Shown here: positions 40,468 to 48,951 of the stretch, piece by piece
How the letters are laid out: each line of letters starts with the position of its first letter
How positions within the stretch are numbered: the stretch's first letter is position 1
NCBI GenBank assembly: GCA_030595125.1
Contig: JAUVDV010000038.1
Span: 1 to 48,951, forward strand
Direction: 5' to 3'
Source: Deltaproteobacteria bacterium
GTDB lineage: Bacteria; Myxococcota_A; Polyangia; JAAYKL01
Length of the DNA: 48,951 bases
The notes under the pieces: model-generated
What the model was told of the DNA's origin: nothing
Seen by the model: only the letters and a program-made list of their open reading frames with translations
Database searches by the model: none
Translations under genes and position numbers: made by a program

Positions 40468-42363
40468 TTATTCCTCTTCTTCCTCTTCTTCCTCTTCGCC
40501 GTCTTCATCGCCTGCCAGCTCGTCGAGAAGCCCGGCCGCAATTTCCATCGCCTGCCTGGCCTTGGCGACGACGGTGTCGTTGCGCTCGATGATCTCATTG
40601 GCCTCGTCGAGTTCCCCTTCAAGCTCAGTGATCCGCCCGCCCCGCTTGCTGCAATCTTCCTCGAGTTGATCACCCCTGTCCTTGGCAGAACTCAACTCCG
40701 CCTTGACGGACTCGTTCTCGGAGGTCAATGACTCCAGCTTCTGCTCGGCCTCCTTGAGCGCGCCCCTGGATTCCTGCAGCTCGTTGCTCCTCTCGTCGAG
40801 CAAAGTCTGGGTTGCCGCAAGCTCCTCCCTTGCCTCCTCCAGATTTGTCTTGGTCTCTTCGAGATCCACCTCCATGGCGCGAGTCTTTTCCTCGTTATCG
40901 TAGAGCTTGCTCTTGTACTCGCCAAGGGCCTGGTTGTGAGCCTCTAGCACCTCTTCGGCCTTGCTCTTGTTCTGCTCGTCTTGCTCGTCGAGGGCAGTCT
41001 GCTTTTCGAGCTCGAGTTTCTCACCAAGCTCCTCCGAAGCCGCCTCATGCCTTATCCGCTGCTCCGTGAGATCAGTCTCGCGTGCCTTCTCGGCCTGTTC
41101 GTTGAGCTCTTTTTCCTGCTCCTCGAGGGCCGTGTTTTTCTCTTCCATTAGCTCGCCGCGCAGATCCCGTAGTGCAGACTCCTTCTCCTCGTCCTTCTCG
41201 CCTCCCAGCCTATTGCACTCCTCGACCTTCTCCGCCTCGAGCCTCTCAACGTCGGCCTTGCGCTCGGTCTTCTCGTTGTCGAGATCGCCCTCGAGCCCGT
41301 CGATCTTGCTCTGCTGGGCTTCCACTCTCTGCTGAAGATCGTCGGCTTTCTTGCCAAGGATTTCCTTGTCGGACGTGAGGTTATTCACCTTGTCCTCAAA
41401 ATCGGCGATCTTCTTCTCTGCCGCGATGTTCTTGTCTTCCAGGTCGGCGCTCGCCCGTTCGAGATCCGTCAGGCGTTCCCGCGTCTCGAGAAGTTGCTTC
41501 TCCTTGTTGTTGACTCCGTCCTTGAGATCGAGCAGATCCCGATCTTTCTTGTTCAGGAGCTCGCGCAGATCCAGAAATTCACGGCTCGAAACGCCTCCAC
41601 CTTTGGAGGTTTTGGCCTCGGCCACCTCTTTCTCCAGACGCGCAACTTGTTCCTTGTAGCTGTCGTTGTCACGGGTCAGCTTGGCGATCTCTTCGCTATC
41701 TCCGGCAGCTTGTGGAACGGGGACGGCCTCCGGCTCAGGTTCCGGCTTCTCCTCTTCTTCATCTACCGAAATCGCATCGAAGGCTGATTCGGTGAAAGAA
41801 TCAACCTCATCATCCACTTCGATCACGTCCTCCGCATCGTCGGCCTCCACCTCCTCGATCTCCTCTAGCTCCTCTAGTTCTTCTATCTCTTCCATCTCCT
41901 CGATATCGTCGATGACCACATCGTCGTCGTCGTCTTCTTCTATGACCAGTTCGTCATCGTCATCTTCCACAACGAGTTCTTCTTCTTCCAGGCCGAGGAG
42001 CCCGGCCATGGCAGAGAAAAGAGCCGCCGCGTCAAAGGGCTTCAGTAGATATTCGTCCGCGCGCACTTTGAGTTTTTTATGTTTGTCAAAGGTCTCCTGG
42101 TTCGCCTCCGCCGAGGTGATAACCAGAGGAATCCCTTTTGTGGCCGCATTTTTACGCAGCTTGTTGCACACGGAAAAACCGCTGATGCGAGGTAATTCGA
42201 TGCACAAGTAAATGAGGTCATGGGTTCCGGTCACGGCTCGCTCGAGGCCCTCCGCTCCATCAGACACGACTTCCACGTCAAGTCCGCGCGCACCCATATC
42301 GTCGTTGAGCATCTGTGCGTATACTGGATCAGGTTCGAACGCGAGGATGTGTTTTCCCGACAT
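40468..42363 (-). CDS. AglZ-like protein: pseudo-receiver domain plus long coiled coil
   Basis: 631 residues. Residues 1-~125 form a response-regulator receiver fold close to the N-terminus of Myxococcus AglZ (PRISGFSVCNKLRKN, PLVITSAEA, FDKHKKLKVRADEYLLKPF). The phosphoacceptor Asp is replaced by Cys54 (YLCIELP), whereas the conserved Lys108 and Ser/Thr remain, so it cannot be phosphorylated in the normal way. Residues ~126-190 are extremely acidic (Glu/Asp runs). From ~215 to 605 is a heptad-rich coiled coil, and the tail is poly-Glu. AglZ is a polarity and gliding-motility scaffold. A GGAG ribosome-binding site precedes the ATG. It follows the TolQ-TolR-OMP genes in the same direction. Confidence 0.8.
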   Translation of the reverse strand: MSGKHILAFEPDPVYAQMLNDDMGARGLDVEVVSDGAEGLERAVTGTHDLIYLCIELPRISGFSVCNKLRKNAATKGIPLVITSAEANQETFDKHKKLKVRADEYLLKPFDAAALFSAMAGLLGLEEEELVVEDDDDELVIEEDDDDDVVIDDIEEMEEIEELEELEEIEEVEADDAEDVIEVDDEVDSFTESAFDAISVDEEEEKPEPEPEAVPVPQAAGDSEEIAKLTRDNDSYKEQVARLEKEVAEAKTSKGGGVSSREFLDLRELLNKKDRDLLDLKDGVNNKEKQLLETRERLTDLERASADLEDKNIAAEKKIADFEDKVNNLTSDKEILGKKADDLQQRVEAQQSKIDGLEGDLDNEKTERKADVERLEAEKVEECNRLGGEKDEEKESALRDLRGELMEEKNTALEEQEKELNEQAEKARETDLTEQRIRHEAASEELGEKLELEKQTALDEQDEQNKSKAEEVLEAHNQALGEYKSKLYDNEEKTRAMEVDLEETKTNLEEAREELAATQTLLDERSNELQESRGALKEAEQKLESLTSENESVKAELSSAKDRGDQLEEDCSKRGGRITELEGELDEANEIIERNDTVVAKARQAMEIAAGLLDELAGDEDGEEEEEEEEE

Positions 42364-42497
42364 TTCTTATCTCCTTCGTGAGGCGCGAGCACCCCGCAAC
42401 CATCCGACTTTCCGTCAATACTGGCAGACTAGGAGATAACTCCGCTTTGGTCAACGCCGCCGCGTCAAACAGCAGGTCAGACATATGCTTCGGGTGC

Positions 42498-43226
42498 TCA
42501 TATATGCACGATGAAGCTGCCGTTCATCCCACCGATAGTTCCGTAGGCACCCTCGTAATCTCCGGTAAAGGAGAAAAAGCCGAAATATCCGTTGGCGCTC
42601 ACCGACAGCCACGAGGTCACTGAAAACGCCAACCCGATCCCCACATCTCCAGCAAAACCGGACCCGGAATCGATGGCCCTTCCCATCAACAGCGGCCCCT
42701 CGTCCAGGTAGAGTACACCGATGCGCGTCTGGAAGTTGAGTTCGATGCGCCCAATGGGAAGGCCGTACTTGATCTGGGCCATGACGCGATGCAGATCGAT
42801 GGTGCCCGAATCGAGGAACTTTCTGCCGGTAGCCCTGTTCTTCTCCGGCCTGTAACGGTATCGCTTGGAATAGCCATCCATGGTCACGGAATCCCAGACA
42901 TAAGCCCCCCCGAGCGACAGGGAAAAAAGCTTGATACCGGCGGAGGCTCCCAGGGAGAACCCGGCGCCCGCGAAATATGCCTTGCGCCCGACCGAGCCCT
43001 GAACCTCGTTCGGATCCACGGCGCTCCAATCGTCTTCTATATCGTCATCGGGATCGTCGTCCCCGGAGGTAATGAAGCTCTTCTCTATTTCCAGAGTCTT
43101 CACGGTAACTCGGCTGAAACCGACGAGTGGCTCCAGGTAGAAACCAACACCTTCAACCGCGCGTGCGCCGTTACAAAATACCGTTATGCCAAGCAGGAAT
43201 ACAAACGGGAATATCGACTTCTTCAT
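42498..43226 (-). CDS. Predicted outer-membrane beta-barrel protein
   Basis: 242 residues with a cleavable signal peptide (ends NGARA). The mature part alternates hydrophobic beta strands (VGFYLEPLVGFSRV, AGAGFSLGASAGIKLF, LSLGGAYVWDS, IELNFQTRIGVLYLD, VGIGLAFSVTSWLSVSANGYFGFFSF), matching an 8- to 10-strand barrel. An acidic loop (DDDPDDDIEDDW) lies near residue 60. The last residue is Ile rather than the common Phe. It sits 16 bases after the TolR-like gene and is probably co-transcribed. No specific family is recognised. Confidence 0.7.
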   Translation of the reverse strand: MKKSIFPFVFLLGITVFCNGARAVEGVGFYLEPLVGFSRVTVKTLEIEKSFITSGDDDPDDDIEDDWSAVDPNEVQGSVGRKAYFAGAGFSLGASAGIKLFSLSLGGAYVWDSVTMDGYSKRYRYRPEKNRATGRKFLDSGTIDLHRVMAQIKYGLPIGRIELNFQTRIGVLYLDEGPLLMGRAIDSGSGFAGDVGIGLAFSVTSWLSVSANGYFGFFSFTGDYEGAYGTIGGMNGSFIVHI

Positions 43227-43242
43227 GCCATATCACTCGACA

Positions 43243-43671
43243 TCACTCGACTTCCCCCGAGGGCGTCCTTGCCTTGATCGCGATCGCCAGCTTTCCAAAC
43301 CCGATCCGTTTGGCCAGGTCCATCACTTCGACTACGCGTCCGTGACGCGACCCTTCATCCGCCCTGACCACCACGACAGCATCCTCACTCTGCGCGTATT
43401 CACTACTCAGGATCCCCTCGAGTCTCTCCAGTGTCACAACCACATTATTGTATCGCAGCTCGCCGTCCGCCCTGATCGCGATAGTGAAATCCTTCTGGTG
43501 ATTGGCGACCTGATCCACGGAAGCCTTCGGCAGGCTGATATCGAGGTTGGGATTTTTTACATATGTCGCCGTGAGCAGGAAGAAGATCAGCAGCAGGAAA
43601 ACGACATCAACCAGGGGAGTTATCTCCAGCGCCGCTATTCCCTTGGAGCTTGCCTTGCTGCGGAAGTTCAT
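43243..43671 (-). CDS. exbD: ExbD/TolR-family protein (second copy)
   Basis: 142 residues. The single transmembrane helix begins ITPLVDVVFLLLIFFLLTATYV, with the essential Asp in LVDVV. The periplasmic domain ends in KARTPSGEVE. It overlaps the upstream channel gene by four bases (ATGA). It differs clearly from the ExbD at 15913 and forms a separate motor with the partner at 43668. Confidence 0.9.
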   Translation of the reverse strand: MNFRSKASSKGIAALEITPLVDVVFLLLIFFLLTATYVKNPNLDISLPKASVDQVANHQKDFTIAIRADGELRYNNVVVTLERLEGILSSEYAQSEDAVVVVRADEGSRHGRVVEVMDLAKRIGFGKLAIAIKARTPSGEVE

Positions 43672-44327
43672 GAAGCCTCACTGTCCTTCGCGCCATCTGT
43701 GCCTCCTCCAAGGGGAGCGAGAGAACCGACAAGCCGCAGAGCCCCTTCCTCCATTGCCAGGGAGTGGCGAACGGTTCGGGACAGGAGATAGCGATAGCCC
43801 ATGAAGGCGATGATGGCCACGCTGAGTCCCGCGGCTGTTGTGATCAGGGCCTGCCAGATACCGTTGGCAAGCTGACCGGGATCCACCGCGCCCGATCTGG
43901 ATGTGACAACCACCTTCTGAAACACCTGTATCATTCCGGTGACCGTTCCAAGGAGCCCCAGCAGCGGCTCGATGCTCGCCGTGGTGCCCATTGCCTCGAT
44001 GTTGCGCTCCATGCGGGAGATCTCCTGCTTGCCCACCTCCTCGAAGAGCCCTTTGATGGCCTCGCGATCGGCGCCCTTGGCCTCCACGCCCGCCAGCATC
44101 ACGCGACCCATCGGGCTGTTACTCCGCAAGCACTCGTCACGTGCCGTCCCGAAATCACCGTCGTTGACGAGCTTCACTACTCTATCCACCAGGCCGCCGG
44201 GGATTATCCGACTCTTCTGCAGGGCCCACATCCGCTCCAGGAAGATCGCCAGGGCGACGACCGAACCGAGCGCTATGGGGATCATTACTACGCCGCCTCG
44301 GGACAGATATTCGAAAACCTCTTTCAT
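43668..44327 (-). CDS. exbB: TolQ/ExbB/MotA-family proton channel (second copy)
   Basis: 219 residues from ATG 44327, preceded by GAGGAG. Three transmembrane helices: residues ~12-30 (VVMIPIALGSVVALAIF), then IEPLLGLLGTVTGMIQVF and ALITTAAGLSVAIIAFMGYRYLL. It is the first gene of a four-gene minus-strand cluster ending in the AglZ-like protein. In Myxococcus a MotA/TolQ-type channel with two TolR-type partners powers gliding, so this could be a motor for cell-surface movement or envelope work; that is inference. Confidence 0.9.
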   Translation of the reverse strand: MKEVFEYLSRGGVVMIPIALGSVVALAIFLERMWALQKSRIIPGGLVDRVVKLVNDGDFGTARDECLRSNSPMGRVMLAGVEAKGADREAIKGLFEEVGKQEISRMERNIEAMGTTASIEPLLGLLGTVTGMIQVFQKVVVTSRSGAVDPGQLANGIWQALITTAAGLSVAIIAFMGYRYLLSRTVRHSLAMEEGALRLVGSLAPLGGGTDGAKDSEAS

Positions 44328-44427
44328 ATTCTCCTCATACACAGGCCGGAAAAACACGATGCATATCTTCCGTCCGGCCGCTCAAGAACCAATCGTTGCC
44401 AAAGACCCCTTTAATGTCAAACGTGTT

Positions 44428-45354
44428 ATGCTCCTTTTCGCAGTGCAAAGACGAGTAAGAAATCACCTCATCTACTTTTTCGCCCGTGCGGCCATCGCCG
44501 TTCTAGGTCTTGCGCCTTCCTTCGCGGCGCGACGAGCAGGACTGATCCTGGGCGCCCTCGGCCACACCCTGGCAGGCGCGGAACGCCGCCTCGCCCGTAG
44601 CCAGATCGCCACGGCTCTGGATCTAGACAAGAACTCGAACCGCGCGACGCTCCTCACCAGAGGTGTCTTTTGCCACCTGGGCGTGAGCGTTGTCGAACTC
44701 TGCCGCATCTTGCGCTCGAGCAACAACTCGCCCAACGTCGTTATTCCGCCCTCCAGCCGCCGGACCCTCGATGATGCGCTGGGACAGGGGCGGGGTGTTA
44801 TTTTCGTCACCGGGCACATGGGCAACTGGGAGCTCATGGCCCGCTTCCTCGCCACCGAGGGGTACCCCATCTCTACCATGGCCGCGAAGAGCTACGACCC
44901 CCGGTTCACCAGGCTTCTCGAACGTGGACGGGCGCAGTTTGGAGTTGATGGTATCTACCGGGGCCAGCCGGGTTCGTCTGCAAGAATGCTGCGCGCTCTG
45001 CGAAACAACCGCGTCCTGGGAATGCTGATCGACCAGGATACGAGCGTTCCCAGCGTGTTCGTCCCCTTCTTCGGCAAGCTCGCCCACACCCCCGTCGGCG
45101 CGGCTTCTCTCGCTTCACGAACCGGCGCGTCCATTGTCGTGGGCTCCATGAGACGACGATCCGACGGAACCCACATTCTGGAAATGGAGCCGTTCGCTCT
45201 CGCCGATGACGACCTCAAATCCACCGCGGCCCTGACCCTGGCTCTCGAAAGGAGAATCAGGCGGCACCCCAGCCAGTGGGTATGGTTTCACAAGCGATGG
45301 AAGACACGACCCGACTTAACATCGGACACTGCGCATCGGAAGAGAGCCGCATGA
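44428..45354 (+). CDS. LpxL/HtrB-family lipid A acyltransferase
   Basis: 308 residues from ATG 44428; the frame continues upstream over the divergent exbB gene but that is not credible. Motif GHMGNWEL carries the HxxxxE catalytic dyad of late acyltransferases, and LIDQDTSVPSVFVPFFGKLAHTP and the VWFHKRW end motif are typical. An N-terminal hydrophobic segment anchors it to the inner membrane. It should add a secondary acyl chain to the lipid A made via lpxB. It overlaps the next gene as ATGA. Confidence 0.85.
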   Translation: MLLFAVQRRVRNHLIYFFARAAIAVLGLAPSFAARRAGLILGALGHTLAGAERRLARSQIATALDLDKNSNRATLLTRGVFCHLGVSVVELCRILRSSNNSPNVVIPPSSRRTLDDALGQGRGVIFVTGHMGNWELMARFLATEGYPISTMAAKSYDPRFTRLLERGRAQFGVDGIYRGQPGSSARMLRALRNNRVLGMLIDQDTSVPSVFVPFFGKLAHTPVGAASLASRTGASIVVGSMRRRSDGTHILEMEPFALADDDLKSTAALTLALERRIRRHPSQWVWFHKRWKTRPDLTSDTAHRKRAA

Positions 45355-45839
45355 GCAAAGACCTTAAGGCGCATTTGCGGCAGGCTACGAGCGATCCGGC
45401 ACAAATCCGGGAGCTGATCTCCATGGAGGCCGAGCGACTCGCCGAGGAAGGCATGGGTCCCACGGTGCTGGTTGACGCCCTGGTATCCGAAGATCTGGCC
45501 GGACTGGCGCCGCTGGCCGCCGAGCGACACTTCCACGCATTCTATCGGCGTCTAGAAGACAAGCAAAGCGAGTACCTCGCCGATCATTCCCCGGTCTTCG
45601 ATCTCGCCGACAAAACGCTTGTCGCCGCGCCGGTAGGAAATCTGGGACAGGAAGGTTTTGCCCGGTTTTGCGACCGGGTGCTCACGAGGGTTCTGATGAC
45701 AAACCCCAAACGCGTGCTGATCGTAACTGAAGGACTTGCACCGTACGACGGCCTCGAAGATGATGTGACCGCCCTTACCGACGATCTAAAACGGCAGGGC
45801 GTTAAAACTAGCACACGCGCAGTTGGGGCGATCAAGTAG
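45351..45839 (+). CDS. Small protein of unknown function, possibly STAS-like
   Basis: 162 residues from ATG 45351, preceded by GGAAGAGAG. The N-terminal half is helical (RELISMEAERLAEEGMGP), and the C-terminal ~75 residues read as alternating strand/helix (LVAAPVGNLGQEGF, RVLIVTEGLAPYD, LKRQGVKTSTRAVG). This recalls a STAS anti-anti-sigma-like domain or the sensor part of RsbR-type proteins, but the match is weak by eye. The gene overlaps the acyltransferase stop by four bases and shares its last base with the uvrA GTG, so it is probably translationally coupled to both. Confidence 0.55.
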   Translation: MSKDLKAHLRQATSDPAQIRELISMEAERLAEEGMGPTVLVDALVSEDLAGLAPLAAERHFHAFYRRLEDKQSEYLADHSPVFDLADKTLVAAPVGNLGQEGFARFCDRVLTRVLMTNPKRVLIVTEGLAPYDGLEDDVTALTDDLKRQGVKTSTRAVGAIK

Positions 45840-48691
45840 TGGACTATCTAAGAATTCGGGGGGCGAGGACCCACAACCTCCGTGAAGTCGATGTAGATAT
45901 CCCGCGCAACTCGTTCGTTGTGATCACCGGACCGTCCGGCTCGGGCAAGTCATCCCTGGCCTTTGACACCATCTTCGCCGAGGGCCAGCGCCGGTATGTG
46001 GAATCCCTGTCTCCACACGCCAGACAGTTTCTCGGACAGATGGCCAAACCGGATCTGGATTCCATCGACGGTCTCTCCCCTACAATCGCCATCGACCAAC
46101 GTTCCACCGGCAGGAACCCGCGTTCCACCGTGGGAACGGCCACGGACATTTACGATTTCGTCAGGCTGCTCTTCTCCCGGGCGGGCCAACCTCACTGCCC
46201 GAAATGCGGAAAACCAATCAACCCCATAACCGTGGATCAGATGGTAGATCGAGTTCTCGATCTCCCCGTGGGCGCCAGGTTCAGTGTCCAGGCCCCGGCC
46301 ATTCGAGGAAGGAAGGGCGACCTCTCCGGGATACTCAAGCGCCTCAAGCGTGACGGGTTCGTGCGCGTCCTCATCGATGGTGATCTCCACGACCTCAATG
46401 ATCCGATACAACTGGACGCCCGCAAGAAACACGATCTGGACATCTACGTGGATCGCCTCGTCAACGAGGGCTCCATTCGCAACCGCCTGGCTGACAGCAT
46501 CGAACTCGCGCTGAAGGAAGCCTCGGGGCTGGTGATCATCTCCCCGATCGAGGGGGAGGACATGACCTTCACCGACAGCCATTCCTGCGCGGACTGCGGA
46601 GTGACCATGGGCACGCTGGAGCCGGCCGCCTTCTCATTCAACAGCCCGGCGGGTGCGTGCGAGACTTGTGGCGGCCTCGGGGAAGTGCTCTTCTTCGACC
46701 TCAACCGCATCATTCCCGATTCGAATCTCACTCTTCGAGACGACGCCGTCGCCCCCTGGGCCCGGCGGAACGCAGCCTACTATCAGCAGCTGCTCGACGC
46801 CGTGACAACCAAGTACCAAATCGATCCCTTCACCAAGTGGAAAGACCTTTCCGAGTCGCACCGGGATCTGCTCCTGCACGGCACGGATGAGGAGGTAGAG
46901 TTCACGGTCATGAAGGACAACAGCAAGTTGTCTTTCAAACGCGTCTTCGAGGGAATCATCCCCAACCTCGAACGAAGGCTCCACGAGTACAACCGCAGAA
47001 AGAAGGAGGGCGGCGGCGATTCCAGTGATTTCATCACCGATGAGTTTCAGCGATACATGGGCGCGGAACCCTGCTCCGCTTGCGGTGGTTCCAGGCTCAA
47101 GAAGACCAGCCTGCAAGTGACCATTGGCGGCAAGAACATCGACGATGTCTCGCACCTGACGATCAGCGAGTGTCTCGAGTTCCTGTTTGGACTGGATCTG
47201 CCCGGCCCCCGGGCGGAGATCGCCGATCCGATCCTCAGGGAAGTACGCAACCGGCTCGGGTTCCTTGAAAAAGTCGGGCTCGAATACCTGACGATGAATC
47301 GCCCCACGTCCTCCCTCTCCGGCGGCGAGGCACAACGGATCAGGCTCGCAACACAGATAGGATCGGCCCTGGTGGGCGTGACATACGTACTCGACGAACC
47401 CTCCATCGGGCTCCACCAGCGCGACAACCAGCGGCTCATCGATACCCTCAAGAGCCTCCGCAATCGAGGAAACTCGGTGATCGTCGTGGAGCACGACGCG
47501 GACACTATCCTGGCGGCGGATCATCTGATCGACATGGGGCCGGGCGCGGGAATAGCAGGCGGCACTGTGGTAGCCCAGGGCACGCCGGCCCAGGTCAAAC
47601 GCAACAACAAATCCCTCACCGGCAAATACCTCAGCGGCAAGCGATCCATTTTTGTTCCCACTCGGCGCAGAATAGCCGGCTCCGCGGCCGTCACCATAAC
47701 CGGCGCCCGAACAAACAACCTCAAGAAAATCACAACAAAGATCCCCATGGGCCTGTTCGTTGCCGTGACGGGAGTTTCCGGCTCGGGAAAGAGCTCCCTC
47801 ATTGTCGATACGCTCCTGCCGGCGGTCAAACACGAACTCCACCGAACCCCCGGCAACCCGGCGATCTTCGATTCGATAAAGGGGCTGCATCATGTAGACA
47901 AGGTCATCGCTATCGACCAGAGCCCTATCGGTAGAACTCCACGTTCCAACCCGGCCACGTTCACCGGGGTGTTCACACTCATCAGAGATCACTTCGCCAC
48001 ACTCCGGGAATCCAGGGCTCGCGGCTACCAGCCGGGAAGATATTCATTCAACGTCAAGGGCGGCAGATGCGAAGCGTGCCAGGGAGACGGCCTCATCAGG
48101 ATCGAGATGAACTTCCTGCCCGATGCGTTCGTGACTTGCGAGGTCTGCGGAGGGCGTCGATACAACCGCGAAACCCTGGAGGTCAAGTACAAGGGAAAAA
48201 ATATCGCCGACATCCTGGACATGACCTGCAACCAGACATACGACTTCCTCAACAACCACACCAAGATTCGCCAAAAACTGGCGACGATTCGGCAAGTCGG
48301 CCTGGGCTATCTCAAGCTCGGACAAAACGCGGTAACCCTCTCGGGTGGTGAGTCGCAACGATTGAAACTCTCCAGGGAGCTATCGAAAAAATCCACGGGT
48401 CGAACCCTCTACGTGCTGGACGAACCGACCACCGGACTCCACTTCGATGACGTCCGGAAACTCATGGAGGTGCTGGACCGGCTGGTGGAACAGGGAAACT
48501 CGGTGGTAGTGATCGAGCACAACCTGGACGTTATCAAGCGAGCGGACTGGGTCATCGACATGGGGCCGGAGGGCGGCGATGGTGGTGGAAAGATCGTCGC
48601 GACCGGCACCCCGGAGGATATCGCCAGAGCCAACACTCACACCGGCAGCTATCTCAAAAAAGCCCTCGCGGAAGCGAGGAGGCGAAAATAG
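45839..48691 (+). CDS. uvrA: Excinuclease ABC subunit A
   Basis: 950 residues from GTG 45839. DNA-damage recognition ATPase of the UvrABC repair pathway. Both ABC modules are present: Walker [13 protein letters not shown] (about residue 31) and [15 protein letters not shown] (about 645). ABC signatures LSGGEAQRI and LSGGESQRL, with Walker [10 protein letters not shown] and VLDEPTTGL, are intact. The CPKC, CADC and CETC motifs and the C-terminal CEAC/CEVC zinc finger are also there. With uvrD in the same window, two DNA-repair genes lie 39 kb apart. The start codon is the G of the preceding stop. Confidence 0.97.
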   Translation: MDYLRIRGARTHNLREVDVDIPRNSFVVITGPSGSGKSSLAFDTIFAEGQRRYVESLSPHARQFLGQMAKPDLDSIDGLSPTIAIDQRSTGRNPRSTVGTATDIYDFVRLLFSRAGQPHCPKCGKPINPITVDQMVDRVLDLPVGARFSVQAPAIRGRKGDLSGILKRLKRDGFVRVLIDGDLHDLNDPIQLDARKKHDLDIYVDRLVNEGSIRNRLADSIELALKEASGLVIISPIEGEDMTFTDSHSCADCGVTMGTLEPAAFSFNSPAGACETCGGLGEVLFFDLNRIIPDSNLTLRDDAVAPWARRNAAYYQQLLDAVTTKYQIDPFTKWKDLSESHRDLLLHGTDEEVEFTVMKDNSKLSFKRVFEGIIPNLERRLHEYNRRKKEGGGDSSDFITDEFQRYMGAEPCSACGGSRLKKTSLQVTIGGKNIDDVSHLTISECLEFLFGLDLPGPRAEIADPILREVRNRLGFLEKVGLEYLTMNRPTSSLSGGEAQRIRLATQIGSALVGVTYVLDEPSIGLHQRDNQRLIDTLKSLRNRGNSVIVVEHDADTILAADHLIDMGPGAGIAGGTVVAQGTPAQVKRNNKSLTGKYLSGKRSIFVPTRRRIAGSAAVTITGARTNNLKKITTKIPMGLFVAVTGVSGSGKSSLIVDTLLPAVKHELHRTPGNPAIFDSIKGLHHVDKVIAIDQSPIGRTPRSNPATFTGVFTLIRDHFATLRESRARGYQPGRYSFNVKGGRCEACQGDGLIRIEMNFLPDAFVTCEVCGGRRYNRETLEVKYKGKNIADILDMTCNQTYDFLNNHTKIRQKLATIRQVGLGYLKLGQNAVTLSGGESQRLKLSRELSKKSTGRTLYVLDEPTTGLHFDDVRKLMEVLDRLVEQGNSVVVIEHNLDVIKRADWVIDMGPEGGDGGGKIVATGTPEDIARANTHTGSYLKKALAEARRRK

Positions 48692-48777
48692 TTCCCATTC
48701 CAGGGGTACCATTTTTCATCGATTCATCGTAGGGCCGTGGTTTACTCACGGTTGTAAACAGCGGGCTTCACACTACT

Positions 48778-48831
48778 CTCGGAAGGCTCACAAGAGTCCT
48801 AGTCCTCGGAAGGTTCACAAGAGTCCTAGTC
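48778..48831. repeat. Perfectly abutting 27-bp tandem repeat
   Basis: CTCGGAAGGCTCACAAGAG-TCCTAGTC at 48778-48804 is followed without gap by the same 27 bases with one C-to-T change at 48805-48831. It lies in the ~240-bp non-coding interval between uvrA and the gene at the right edge. The rest of that interval holds a CCGTG/CACGG hairpin near 48735-48752 and no gene. Confidence 0.75.
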
Positions 48832-48929
48832 ATTATTCCCTCTGATTTTGCCTCATTTTTCACCCGTTTCTGACGATTTCAGGCAACTGCCGGCTCAAAC
48901 GACCGATTACAGGGGTAAAGGAGGCCCCA

Positions 48930-48951
48930 TGGCAAAACGACCAAGATGGCT
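48930..48951 (+). CDS. Start of a gene cut by the window edge
   Basis: Only seven full codons are visible, MAKRPRW, preceded by an AAAGGAGG ribosome-binding site five to six bases upstream. A short basic start like this is common in REP-associated (RAYT) or other small transposases, and the tandem repeat just upstream would fit, but the evidence is too short for a call. Confidence 0.55.

Noticed and set aside
41666-42211. Ser-rich plus-strand frame
   Set aside because: Antisense of the Asp/Glu-rich pseudo-receiver gene; low complexity only.
43939-44427. Upstream extension of the LpxL-like acyltransferase
   Set aside because: It runs antisense over the divergent TolQ-like gene; family homology begins near 44428.
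1-48951. tRNA, rRNA or riboswitch genes
   Set aside because: None of the intergenic intervals showed a recognisable cloverleaf, rRNA or known riboswitch pattern by eye.

Overview
The window looks like chromosomal DNA of a GC-rich, Gram-negative, didermic bacterium from the old deltaproteobacterial / Myxococcota-like assemblage, probably an uncultured lineage. The evidence is LPS genes (lpxB, an lpxL-type acyltransferase, an LptF/G permease), two TolQ/TolR-type motor pairs, a TSP3-OmpA protein, and secreted proteins rich in Ser-Asp / Asp-Thr linkers, DUF4215 and MopE-type Cys repeats, plus an AglZ-like pseudo-receiver coiled-coil protein. I see no rRNA or tRNA and no CRISPR array. Function calls rest on reading motifs by eye; no database search was run.

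Layout. 0.1-4.4 kb: a beta-propeller lipoprotein diverges from a nucleotidyltransferase-fold gene across an AT-rich region with a duplicated operator-like module; a zinc-ribbon gene and a PLP-dependent D-amino-acid enzyme follow. 4.4-7.7 kb: UvrD/PcrA helicase and a 10-TM metal exporter, tightly overlapped. 7.7-10.1 kb: an insertion zone holding an AT-rich, 3'-truncated alcohol dehydrogenase and a 5'-truncated group II intron (RT plus domains V/VI only). 10.1-15.1 kb: FMN-binding lipoprotein, a CotH kinase/MopE/C-type lectin lipoprotein, an unknown lipoprotein, a 58-residue basic protein with its own promoter, and a serine hydrolase. 15.2-19.4 kb: an ExbB-ExbD-TonB-OmpA envelope operon ending in a hairpin shared with the convergent operon. 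19.4-23 kb (minus): psd, an acidic-tailed methyltransferase and an LptF/G permease under one sigma70-like promoter. 23.07-23.4 kb: a degenerate 44-bp tandem repeat running into the stop codon of a gene of unknown function.

24.3-35.6 kb: a surface/secretion block with a 1862-residue gingipain-type (C25) peptidase, an SDTDTD-linker lipoprotein, a small membrane-anchored protein and two large GT-C-like membrane proteins. 35.7-37.5 kb: a defence/stress cassette (Phd/YefM antitoxin, PIN toxin, Fic protein fused to a MerR-type DNA-binding domain with a 20-bp palindrome at its promoter), flanked by insertion-scar-like sequences. 37.5-38.8 kb: a DUF4215/Ser-Asp repeat surface protein with a cut-off C-terminus. 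38.9-48.7 kb: lpxB, a DciA-like gene, a minus-strand cluster of TolQ, TolR, outer-membrane beta-barrel and AglZ-like protein, then an lpxL-like acyltransferase, a small conserved-looking gene and uvrA. The right edge carries a 27-bp tandem repeat and the first codons of another gene.

The strongest candidates for something undescribed are the Fic-MerR fusion with a built-in operator, the TolQR/OMP/pseudo-receiver cluster, the duplicated operator in front of the nucleotidyltransferase gene, and the 44-bp tandem repeat.
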